A program made the position numbers and the translations under genes. This document shows, in pieces, positions 48,701 to 58,588 of a DNA stretch of 64,000 nucleotides (the first letter of the stretch is position 1; each line of letters opens with the position of its first letter). The notes under the pieces are model-generated. The model searched no databases and had not been told where the DNA came from. It saw nothing but the letters and a program-made list of their open reading frames with translations. The DNA is taken from the NCBI GenBank assembly GCA_040954595.2, contig CM082594.2, positions 2,356,001-2,420,000 of the forward strand, read 5' to 3'. This stretch comes from Balanoglossus misakiensis. Its lineage: Eukaryota; Hemichordata.

Positions 48701-51700
48701 GTGTTATGCCAGTGTTTACTCTCTGCAAACACAGGGGATTAGCCCACAGAATCTCCGTGCGTCCACACACTAAACTTTTGGCCACTGTTTTGAAATAAAC
48801 ACCGTCTAAAATGGCCATGTTTAGCAACACGGCAACTAACAAAATTGAGGGCGTCGAGGACATTACAGCAACATGTTTCAGTTTCTATACCTGCATATGC
48901 GTTCTAGACGACTTTGTCGTCTTCATGACAGTTTTGATAATGTTTAGAAGTAAATGAATGTTAATCCATAAATGGAAAATGCCTCAACTTTTCGGTGATA
49001 AAGAGAACCTTCAGAAAGTTGGTAGCAGACAGAAGTGTTGCAGACCTGGCAAACTGCGAATGGTTTGAAATCCACTCGCGTCCAGTGTGATTGACTTCAC
49101 AAAGGAAACTGACCAAAGACAATGGGCTATACCTAATAAACATACCCAAAAGTCACAGCAGGGTGGCGCTTTTGAACGGTGTTTGTTTATCTTTGCGTTC
49201 TCACTGACTATTTGCGTCGGAGCGCTGGCCCAGCACTGGCCCTGACCCGCCACCCATCGCCGTCGCAAATTAACACCGGCCCAACACCAGTGTAAAGCGT
49301 TCTCACTTACTTTTTTCCGTTGGTGTCAAATCTACACCGGTGTAGCACCGGTGTAAACATGCCAGTGAGAACGCCCTATATGTATAGGTGCTAAGGCTCG
49401 GCCCCATAGACAATGGGTTGCAGAGAGGTGTTAATCCTTACACCAGCTCAGGTCTGGCCAGGAAAGCTTTCTCTAATCTGAAACGTTTCAGGGCCACTTA
49501 ACACATCCCAGTGACCAACAATGGGATAATAAGGGATTATCAGGTGGATATATTATGGGAAAGAATTGCTTCATATCCTATTCTTTCTAGGGTCTATAGC
49601 CTAACAAGCAAATTATGTTAAACTTTCACTGATTGTGAAAATGCTTTGTATTTTCCAGATCTGGAGACTTTCAGAAAATGAGTTAACTTACACCAATTCC
49701 TTCAAAATGAAGTTATCTGTCATATTTGGTGTTATCCATATGATGTTTGGTGTCTTTCTCAGTCTATTAAATCATGTGTAAGTTGCATTTAACTCCGGGC
49801 GCAAAATTATTTTTTAGATCTTCTTGTCCTCACTAATACTTGCATATGCCAGTTTCATGTAGAAGGCACCCTTCCAAGATGGCGCGAAAACAAGGCCAGT
49901 CTTGTGTATCGTCACTATAGTTGGGACCAACGTCGACAGCTACATTTTATTGTAAGGTAACTTTTGCCAAGAGAAGAGTATGTTTTTAAGTCTACAAATA
50001 ACATGATGCTTGTGTCTTGACCCAATTATCAACTGTGGTTCCTCTTTGTAGATACTTTCGTAAACCGTTGAACATCATCTGTGAGTTCATCCCTCAAGTT
50101 CTCTTCTTGATGTGTATGTTTGGATACTTGGTCATCATGATCTTCATTAAATGGTTTACGTTCAGTGCTGAGAAATCTGAAAGTGCTCCTAGTCTCTTGA
50201 TTACAATAATCAACATGTTCCTATTCAAGCCACCACCACAAGAATTGTATGCTGGACAGGTAAGTTCACATGAAACAGAACGGTACAACCATTAAAGGGA
50301 AGGTTCAAGTAAAGGTGTTTTCAACATTTTTGCTAGCTATAGGCTCAGTGTTTCAGAAAAAAAAAAAAAAACTTTTACAATATTGGATAAAAATATAGTG
50401 TGCATAATTCTTTATCCCTGAACATGAAAACATATAATGTCAACACTTTCAAAAGACGTATTGTCAATATAACTCTAGCACCGCTTGTAGGACTGCCATA
50501 ACACATGGCAGTTTATTGGGCATGTTCCTTGGGGTTTTTTTTTACAATTCGATATTTATATATAGTTATGTCATATCTGCTTGCCAATGTCAAGTGGTTT
50601 TAATTCTGGTGTATCCCTATTTCTGTGTAATCCTCAAATGGGACCACATTGTACTTTTCTTGAATAGCCAGCGCGAACACAGTGTCCTTGACGCTATGTT
50701 TTATTTCAGACAGTGGTACAGACTATTTTGGTTGTCATAGTTATACTTTGTGTACCTTGGATGTTAGCAATAAAGCCACTGGTTCTTCTCCATCAAAGCA
50801 AGAGAAAGGTCACAAAGAAGGTAAGTACTGGAATGATGGGTTATTCATTTGCAAAGAAACAGTGTATTCAAGAATATTATCACATGAACGGGCCCATATT
50901 TCCACCTGTGTGATGTAGACCAGGACAGAAAAAAAAATCCATAAACCACCTGTTTTACGTCATCAACCGGAATTATTTCCACCGATTCGCCAAGTGAGCG
51001 CCTCAATCAGTCCGGTCCAAGCGAGAACCATTTCAGTGCGTGACGACTGAAACTCTATATTCCACCATTCATCGTATTGCATAAGAAGTAGAAACAAGTC
51101 GCAGTAAAATTGTTAGAGAATCGATAATATTTGTTTAAGGTCCCAGGCTGAGATTCTGTCGCCACGATATTTTGTATTTCTGCAGAAACACGTACTGACT
51201 GACCGCACTGACTTGACCTCGGCGACGCTGCAAGTGTAATAGTTCCTTAGACTGATTTTTAAAATCCTGTCATATTAATGACTTTGGGATACATGGCACT
51301 GGATTTGGTTTATTTTTTTTATAAACTTTTACATGAAGTACATCATTTTCCTCAATAAAAATGCAACTTGCGGCATTACTTTGCAGGTGACTTGTACTCC
51401 ATGTTCTGTTTTTTTTATTCGTACTGATAACTTCTACGTATAAACATGTATGCATCTGTTTTCTTTACTTACCAGCGACAATACCAGACATTGGTAAATG
51501 AAACTGACGAAGATAGTGACGAAGTTGAATCCAAAGCTGCAAGTGATCAAAGACAAAATGTATGTTTTTACTGTAGTACATACTCTAAAAGTGATGAGTT
51601 TAAAGTCACAGACTTGTGTTTTAGTTATTTATAAATTATATTATTACATAACTGGTATGTTGCATCCCAATGATAGTTATTTGTGTGAATTATGCTAAGG

Positions 51701-54065
51701 CCAAAGTAAACAAATTATTTGTTTTGCATCCACACGCGCATACCGGTAGGTTTTTAAAGGTTATTAGTTTCAAGACAAGTAATTGCTAATTTGCACATTT
51801 TCAGTCTTTATCAAATCTTTTACTTGTTTCTGGAAAAATTATGTACGTGTAGAAATTCCTGTACTGAGTCCATTCAAACTAGTTGCAAATGTAAGACAAT
51901 GAACTTATGATAACCCGGGTGTTCTGTTTCATTACTTTACAGTTTGATTTTACTGATGTGTTCATTCTGCAATGTATTCACACCATTGAATATTGCCTGG
52001 GATGTATCTCCAACACTGCTTCATATCTTCGTCTCTGGGCTCTCAGTCTGGCTCATGCAGGTAAGCTGACAACAAACATAGACTTTCAGCCCTGTCATCA
52101 AAAGTACACTGTTACAACTTTACAGAATATTTGCCTCCTGATAGCACAGCCATATACGCCTTTTTTGTAAAGAGGGCCTTCTTGCAAAACATGGTGAAAA
52201 CAAGGCCAGTAGGCCACAGAGTAAAAACTTTATTGTCTTGTGTATTGTCGCTATTATTGGGACTGACGTTCGACAACCACATTTTCTTGTAAGGTAAGTT
52301 TTACATCCAACTTGTATGTATCATATACACAAAAAGCAGACAAGCTTGAGCAATACTCTGTGGCCTACTGTCCTCATTTTCACATCTACTTGGAGATGGT
52401 GCAATGCTTTTTGAGGGCACCCTCTTTAGGCAAAAGTCATATTAGGGAATTAAGATAGTCTGACATGGCATGGTTCCTTTATTACTATTGGTGTATCCGA
52501 ACATATGGAATTTAAAATAGAAATGAGGATATTTAACCCTTTCATCACCTCGGTTCAGTCCAAACTCATTGTTTTCTATGGTAAGGTTGGACCTCTAAAG
52601 AGGGAACTGGGGGTGAAAGGGTTACGGAGAATGAAAGCATTTGTTATCACAGTTGGAGTTCAGTGTGGTAAAATTAATTAAGTATGCACAGCCGTTGTTA
52701 AACCGATTTCTGAAGTTGTAGGAAACAAAAAGCTTTGACTAGCTGTTTGCCCATCTTTTTTTGTATTCTAAACTATAATAATTTCTTCAGCATGCTCTAT
52801 ATGTCACCCAGTAGGATTATGTCCCTATTGGAAGAAAATTATGACTGCCAGCCAATACTCAGATATGAGTTGTGCTGTTAGCGATGTGGAGCTTATCAGA
52901 TACAAAATGCAGTGTGATCGTCTGTCAGCCTCCAGTGACATTAGTCTACTTCTCTGAATCAACTGGTCTGATTACTTTGTATTTTGGAAGACAGGTTACT
53001 AGGGATGACCTTAACAAAGTTTGTTCAAATGTGGTGAATTTGTGTATTTGGAGTTTGCGGGTACAAACAATCTCTGAAATCGTTTCTCCCATTACTTTAA
53101 AGTTTGGTCTGTAGATCCCCGAGATTGACTGTTTTTGCTTTCATGTTACAGAATTATCAGTTGTGTTGTGGACGATGGTTCTTCGTCTTGGTTTGAAAAT
53201 GGACTCCTTCCTGGGATGTGTTGTTCTGGTGCCACTCTTTGCATTCTGGGCAATACTCACAATTGGTATCCTTCTTATTATGGAAGGCCTATCTGCTTTT
53301 CTGCATGCACTTCGTCTACACTGGTAAGTTTCCCCCTTCTCGGTTTAGTTCCATTCCGTACTGGGGTGGGGTGGGGTGGTGTGGGGTTGGGTTGGGTGGG
53401 GTGGGGTGGGGTGGGGTGGGGTGGGGTCGGCTAGTGGTATGCATCACATCTCATGGACAGTATGCACATCAGATAATTTAAATATTTCGTAGTATCACCA
53501 GGGTTTTGCTGATGTGTATTCTCGATCAAAAGAGAATCTGACTAAATCTGACTGTAGACCTTGCCTTTTCCCTGAGTCAAAACTGCTGCTGTATTTGTGT
53601 AAAATTATGAAATTTCTTTGCAAATATTTATTAGGAAACCATATATTTGAGAGAAATGCTTCTGAATACTGTGATGGTGGTCGTCTTCTTGGACGTTGGA
53701 AATATTGTGATGGGAAATGGTTACATGATCTAATAAAACAAGTTTCAATTTTGACAGTCCACGATCCTGTGAGGAGACAATGCATTTGTTATGTTTTAGT
53801 CTGTGCAGACAAAGTCCAGGTGATGATGACTAATCGATTGAGTGACGTCGGCTGACATATGATGCCAAACTTGATACATGCAATGTGAGAGTGGTCCATG
53901 TATCTCTAACTCTTCAAACAGTCCATGGATGCCTAGAATAACCTTTACTCTTTGCTTGTTTTTTTTCCCAACAGGGTTGAATTTCAGAACAAGTTCTATG
54001 TTGGAGATGGTCACCTGTTCGTTCCATTCTCATTCAAAGCCATTCTTGAAGCAAGAGATGAATAG
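39724..54065 (+). CDS. ATP6V0A: V-type proton ATPase 116 kDa subunit a, copy 2 (complete)
   Basis: Twenty coding exons: 39724-39846, 40396-40474, 40770-40867, 41541-41669, 42093-42172, 42787-42913, 43867-43949, 44404-44497, 44993-45205, 45897-46047, 47048-47187, 47884-48029, 48254-48341, 49659-49777, 50052-50259, 50710-50820, 51476-51559, 51943-52060, 53152-53323, 53975-54065. They sum to 2454 bp (817 codons plus TAG), all in phase. Fifteen exons have exactly the length of their counterparts in the divergent copy at 12042-34625. Exon 5 is 8 codons shorter and the acidic linker is one 28-codon exon instead of two. Key segments are intact: [40 protein letters not shown] with the essential arginine, and [15 protein letters not shown]. 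The start follows an acceptor at 39697, so 39698-39723 is 5' UTR in the same exon. It should work in the same proton pump as copy 1, probably as an alternative isoform with different location or timing (inference). No disabling changes were seen. Confidence 0.97.
39886..40252. repeat. AAATCAGATG foldback, copy 1
   Basis: Left end GGTTAAAATCAGATG and right end CATCTGATTTTAATCAG, with GAACAGCCAAGAATCAGCAA near the right. The same parts are in the copy at 45292-45472. It is intronic in V-ATPase copy 2. Confidence 0.65.
42326..42353. repeat. 28-base poly-G tract
   Basis: Uninterrupted G run in an intron of V-ATPase copy 2. Its length is likely variable and prone to sequencing error. Confidence 0.8.
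42550..42735. mobile_element. TTAA element with GGTACACAGTCACC ends, copy 2
   Basis: Reverse orientation to 47452-47642. The right border TTAA (42732-42735) is intact and the left border is decayed. Confidence 0.65.
43060..43455. repeat. repeat E, copy 1
   Basis: Contains several CACGTGA palindromes and an inner foldback with GTTACCAGAATCATATGCTA and its complement. The reverse-complement copy is at 55365-55803. It lies in an intron of V-ATPase copy 2. Confidence 0.75.
43978..44189. mobile_element. TA foldback family B, copy 5
   Basis: Complete copy with TACTGTAAAACA and its complement, starting 28 bases after an exon of V-ATPase copy 2. Confidence 0.8.
44723..44947. mobile_element. TTAA foldback family A, copy 8 (short)
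   Basis: A 225-base copy lacking part of the centre. The left border has decayed to TTGA and the right TTAA is intact. It ends 46 bases before an exon of V-ATPase copy 2. Confidence 0.8.
45292..45472. repeat. AAATCAGATG foldback, copy 2
   Basis: Shorter copy with the same ends and the same GAACAGCCAAGAATCAGCAA block. It lies 87 bases after the exon ending at 45205. Confidence 0.65.
45705..45733. repeat. solo end of family A
   Basis: Only the right inverted end (GAGAGAGACTTTGTCCCTTTAA) remains, cut off from any other part of the element. Confidence 0.6.
46050..47040. other. unexplained intron sequence in V-ATPase copy 2
   Basis: About 1 kb without recognised repeats or frames. It is AT-rich, with the usual ACATGTAC-like words. 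Confidence 0.4.
47452..47642. mobile_element. TTAA element with GGTACACAGTCACC ends, copy 3
   Basis: TTAA at both borders and inverted GGTACACAGTCACC and GGTGACCGTATACC ends. It lies in an intron of V-ATPase copy 2. Confidence 0.7.
48584..48749. repeat. two tandem 83-bp units
   Basis: TATAGTCTTGTTCTCAC starts at 48584 and again at 48667. The units differ at about three positions (for example ACACCAGTGCT versus ACACTGGTGTT). It lies in an intron of V-ATPase copy 2, next to repeated ACACCGGTGTA motifs near 49290-49370. Confidence 0.8.
49868..49970. repeat. AACAAGGCCAGT repeat, copy 1
   Basis: Shares AACAAGGCCAGT, CTTGTGTAT, GGGAC and TTTTATTGTAAGGTAA-like blocks with 52180-52300. Both are in introns of V-ATPase copy 2. 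Confidence 0.5.
52180..52300. repeat. AACAAGGCCAGT repeat, copy 2
   Basis: Partner of 49868-49970, with an extra block of about 25 bases after AGGCCAGT. Confidence 0.5.
52533..52623. mobile_element. 91-bp TTAACCCTTTCA hairpin, copy 2
   Basis: Same ends as 22879-22976, with the centre in the opposite orientation. It lies in an intron of V-ATPase copy 2. Degenerate starts of this type also occur near 32224 and 40277. Confidence 0.7.
53362..53428. repeat. (GGGGT)n array
   Basis: About 65 bases of GGGGT/GGGTT repeats starting 38 bases after the donor of the penultimate coding exon of V-ATPase copy 2. G-quadruplex formation in the transcript is possible. Confidence 0.85.
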
Positions 54066-54099
54066 TTATCTATCAGAACAACAAAAAGTCTTTGACGGA

Positions 54100-54690
54100 T
54101 CACTGGAAAGTCGTCCCGCTGATATTATCGTTATCATTTTCTGCTTGATTGATCACCAATTCTTGAATGTTAATCACATGATCTGGCCATGTGACCCACG
54201 GCGTTGAAGTTTCCAGGCGACAGGCAAACAACGTGGTGGCATCATTTGAAAGTTTGTCCGAGTATAATGATATTGTAGTCTGGTCCCCTGCCCCATTCCC
54301 ACCGCTGGCTGCGCTACGCTTAAGGGAAAGGGTCAGGCACGGGCTTTTGTAAACATGGCTCTCATTGGCGTACGGACATTGGAGGCATCCATCTTGTTTA
54401 TGATCACGTGGTCTTTGTTTCATTATAATATGCTGGCCAGGGTTTTGGCCAAGATGGCGGCCCATGCCTGACCCCTTTCCCTTTAGCGTAGCGCAGCCAG
54501 TGGATGGGAATGGGGCAGGGGACCAGACTAAATGATACTGTAGAACCACCACAAACATGACATGTATCAGGCATAGTGCCTCATCAGCATTTCGTCTGCA
54601 CAGTTGTCATCTGCACCATGTTGCCCGTCATCTGGAAATTCGAATACCCACGTAAAGTACTGCATCTGTCATCATTTGATATCATTTTCA
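54100..54690. repeat. repeat C, copy 3, reversed and split by element D
   Basis: Reverse complement of 27693-28000 in two halves. Element D (54272-54535) lies between them. It begins 35 bases after the stop codon of V-ATPase copy 2 and so may form part of its 3' UTR. Confidence 0.65.
54272..54535. mobile_element. inverted-repeat element D, copy 2, nested
   Basis: Same inverted ends and arms as 4652-5060. It interrupts a copy of repeat C that continues on both sides (54100-54271 and 54536-54690). Confidence 0.8.
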
Positions 54691-55364
54691 AAGAAGTTCA
54701 TTTTGGTCAAAATAGTCTTCATGTCAGAAACCACTTTCCCAGTTGCTCTAAGATAACGTATTAGGGTATGCAAGGAAGGTTTCTTTAAGAATTGTTCAAC
54801 CCATGGTGAAATATGAGTACATGTATTGTATTTAATGGGAAAACTTTGCCATTTTTTGGTTTTAAAAGCTGTTCTCTGATTGCCTTGAAATTTGGTGCGC
54901 TGGGGTTCTGCACTTTTTCTCACGATCACTTGCAAAAGCTGTAAATGAAATGGTGTATATTGTATTTGCTGGTAAATTTTGTCATGTTTTAGGGTTTTAC
55001 AATATCCATTTGTCTGAACATGCTTGTCCAATGGGTGTCCAGGGTCCTAGGGTAGTCCTTATCATAATGTGTTGAAACTACACCAAAAGTGTAAAACTTT
55101 CATCTTGGTTTATCACATACATAGATCTGTTAATTTTGAATTAAACTCTGTGTTGGTACAGCAAATCAGCTGGATTTCATCGTCCATCATTGCTTCACTG
55201 TACAAAAAAAGGCTATCACAAATCTCCATCGGCCACTTAGAGTTTTAGCATTGTGGACAGAATCCACATACATTTTACAAATTTGTATAACTGCGCCAAA
55301 TAAAACTATCCAAAGGTCATTCAATGTTGCTTGAACATAGTGAATATGTTTTTCAAGCTATTAA

Positions 55365-55803
55365 GTAATGAACACCTATTGCCTGGCCATGAGGGCCATA
55401 GCGGCCGTTTATTACACCCGAGGGGCTGTGAGTTACCAGAATCATATGCTATTTCCCGAGGCCGTAGGGAAATAGCATATGATTCTGGTAACTCACAGTC
55501 ACGAGGGGGTAAAAACGGCTGCTATGGCCCGAATATAGGCCAGGCTATAGGTGTTTTATAATAAACCTCATGCTAACAGCTGGGAAAATCTTGCAATTTT
55601 CTCTTGAGGCTGGCAGACGACATCTTCAGGGGTGGCCATTGTGTCAGACGACGCGACGCTGATTGACGTGACCACGTTGGTCACGTGACCGGTTTATATT
55701 TTTTCTGCTATTTCCCTAGCGGTTCATAGTCGATTCTATTTTCCTATCACGTGACGGATTCTGGCGAATCACGGCACAGTATTAGCATGAGGTATATTAT
55801 AAC
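55365..55803. repeat. repeat E, copy 2 (inverted relative to copy 1)
   Basis: Reads as the reverse complement of 43060-43455 over the whole length, plus about 45 extra bases near 55590-55640. With copy 1 it forms a large inverted pair around exons 7-20 of V-ATPase copy 2. Confidence 0.75.
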
Positions 55804-56119
55804 GAAATATATACAAGCTATGGGGCAGAACAGATTGATACATAGATTTAATATATTTAATTTTTCATATGACATGAGTTGTACATTGGCAAATTGAAAT
55901 ATAGGTCATCCATTTATTATAAGTCTCTAATTTTGTAGATTTACGCACGAACCAGTGTGTGTGGCTGGTAACAGAAATGTGTTCAGGAAAAAGCAGCAAA
56001 TTTCTCCAGTCGTGTACATATTTTTCACATTCAACAGTGTGTGCAAATGCCCAATAAAAGATAATTTGAAAGGGAAATAATGAGCACTCTAATGTGTTGA
56101 TAAAACTGAAGTGTATATG

Positions 56120-56437
56120 TTAAAGGGACAAAGTCTCTCTCTCGCTGCCCTTTTACCATTAATTATGTTTCATACAAAACACTGTTTATGTTAATGTACA
56201 TGTGGAGATATAGTGAATCAACGTTCGACCACACACAACTTCCATCCAGCTTGTATGATATGAGAGTAAAAATCACGATTATTCATTTTGGCAAGATTTT
56301 CACTCTCATATCCTACAAACGGGATGGAAGGTGTGTGTGGTCGAACATTGATTCACTATATATCCACATGTAGAATAACATAAATGGTGTCTTGTATCAA
56401 ACATAAGGGCAGTGAGAGGGAGACTTTGTCCCTTTAA
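56120..56437. mobile_element. TTAA foldback family A, copy 9
   Basis: Complete element with TTAA at both borders, in the intergenic region after V-ATPase copy 2. Confidence 0.85.
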
Positions 56438-57619
56438 CATCCTATGTGAATGTTGTTGGTAAGGGTTATACATAAGAACAAAAATATAATGCAATGTAAT
56501 TTGTCATGTTATTGAAAGAAGAACACTGAAGCAAATGAATCATGTTGGTGAGAATTTACAAAGAAATGTACAAGTGTCATAGCTTCAATGCCACTGCTGT
56601 GTATTTTATTAAGTTTATGTATGTACTATATTCTGTGATGTTTTTAGTTTGGCTTTTGGTTATTAATTATTAGAAAAGAAGATTTGGTGGTGTAGGGCTA
56701 CACTTTCAACAAGTCAGTATGACCAGTTGTTTATTTCATGAATGAGTAGATCTGTTTGATTTTAAAGGGCATGGTATCAGTAACAGTTGGGTATCATTTG
56801 TATTTTCTTACATGAATTAAAACAAGAGTTACAAAGTGTGCACGTATTGTTTCGCTATCTTCTGCTTTGTTCATCGATCTTTGACACACTCAACAAACGG
56901 CATTCCTATGTAGTGGTTTACATGATGTGTATTACAACGCCTGGTCTAGGGGTTTTTTTTTTTTTGGTCTCATCTTGTCCTGTACTGAGTTTTGCGACTC
57001 CCCATGATATCAAGGGGGTTCAGCCTGGACAGTTTACGGCGGTGTAGCACCTGTGCTGAGCCTGGGCCGGTGTATTAAAATAACAAATGTGGACACGCAG
57101 TGTTGGCCTGGGGGCGACTTACTTTCTTCTCTGCAGGAAGGGGGATCATAGCCGACTTAAAATGTTGGCTGATGCAAATTCGCGTGTGCGGACGCGTGAC
57201 GTAGTTGACGCCTTCACGTGTAATGCAGCATGTAAAATAGCAATTCGTAACTGGAGCATGTAGGAGACAAAATCTCAGGCGGCCTAAATTCAGGTACCAG
57301 TATAGTGTGGACGCGACCCAAACGTATTTTCCAAATGACAGTTACTATATGTCGCCCTATATATATTAGTCGGATTGACGAATGTGAGCGACTTACGTTA
57401 TCTTACGCTGCTAATATCGGAATCAATAAGTATCATCATTGGCATATAAGTTTTTTCTCTGTAACATTTCAAATTATGAAAATTTACCGTGTCATATATC
57501 CTTGCAAAAAAAATTAGTGTCCCCTTCTCCTGACTCGTACTGAAAATGAAGTGGCCTCCCCCAAACCATTGCGTGAAAAATAGCAACTCTACACCAAAAT
57601 CGCACCAGCTTCTCCCCCT

Positions 57620-58216
57620 TTTAATTCTGACAAGGCCCTCAGGGAGTCTGTGGTCGGGCCAACGAAAACAAAATACATTGTAACTGTAAACTGCAGTTTC
57701 GAGCCTTTTATTTTACAAAATTTTCTAATGTGGCGGGGGGACACCCCCTCCCACATCCACCCCTTCATTCTTCGTCACATTTCATTTGTTGGCTTGTTTG
57801 TCTATTGTACCAGGGCAGAGAACTTGCCACCCCACCCAACAAAAGTAAAATTTGTCCTCCCCAACATTGAGTTCATTTGCTTTTGAGTTCATTAATAAAA
57901 TGCAACTTTGAGCTCCGTATTTTACAAAAATTTCTTAGGTGGGAGGGGGACACCCACCCCTTTCACTTCTATTGCATACAGTGTACATAAGATCAGGGCG
58001 GCGAGCAGGCTCTTGGAAACAAGCTTTTTTTCCCTCCACAGGTAGTTGTGTAATGTTTTCGGGGGGGGGGGTCATCGTTTTTTTGCCTGTCAGAGGGGGG
58101 GGGGGTCATCACTTTTTGGTCCTGGGTGAAAGGGGGTCTGCCTGATTTTGAAAACCGATGACACATACTTGCCTACTCCCCCCCCCCCCCCAGCCGTAAA
58201 AACTGAACGGTCCCTA
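57620..58216. mobile_element. C/G-rich inverted-repeat element, 5'-truncated
   Basis: Shares the TGAACTCAAAAG-type unit, the GTACACTGTATGC-type block and the right end GTAAAAACTGAACGGTCC with 36586-37722, in the opposite internal orientation. The left end is missing. Confidence 0.75.
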
Positions 58217-58588
58217 ATTGTAGCCTTGGTGGGCTGGTTTGATCGCGTTGATGGCCCACCTATTGCAGTTAACTATTAGTAAACACTTTAGACTCTGCAT
58301 GTTCGTATTCGAAGTTTGAAAATTGAATTAACAACTTCGATATTAACACCCTGATCCTAATCTCTCGATAAAGCCGACATATTTGAAAGTGGCTGCTTTT
58401 TAGTGGTTTGTTAGACTGCTTCTATAGCGGTTTGCTCTTCAAAATAACGTCAAAAAGTGAATTTTGTTGGTCTCGAAATAGATCCGAATTTTAGCTGGCC
58501 ACAAGGTACCCATGGATCAAATTTACCTGTCACGGGTGGTGGTTTGCATTTTGCTGCATGTTGTATATACATGCAGTAGAATAGAGAG

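Larger units (their letters stand above)
54066..58588. other. intergenic region after V-ATPase copy 2
   Basis: It holds repeats C, D, E, family A copy 9 and a C/G-rich element. Candidate polyadenylation signals AATAAA on the plus strand lie at 55299-55304 and 56053-56058. Nothing coding was recognised in the remaining parts. Confidence 0.5.

Noticed and set aside
54100-54558. 152-codon minus-strand frame after V-ATPase copy 2
   Set aside because: It is made of repeats C and D, and the same frame pieces appear in the other repeat copies.
281-56437. CRISPR-like array of repeated palindromes
   Set aside because: The repeats are dispersed kilobases apart without regular spacers, and the DNA is clearly from an animal with introns.
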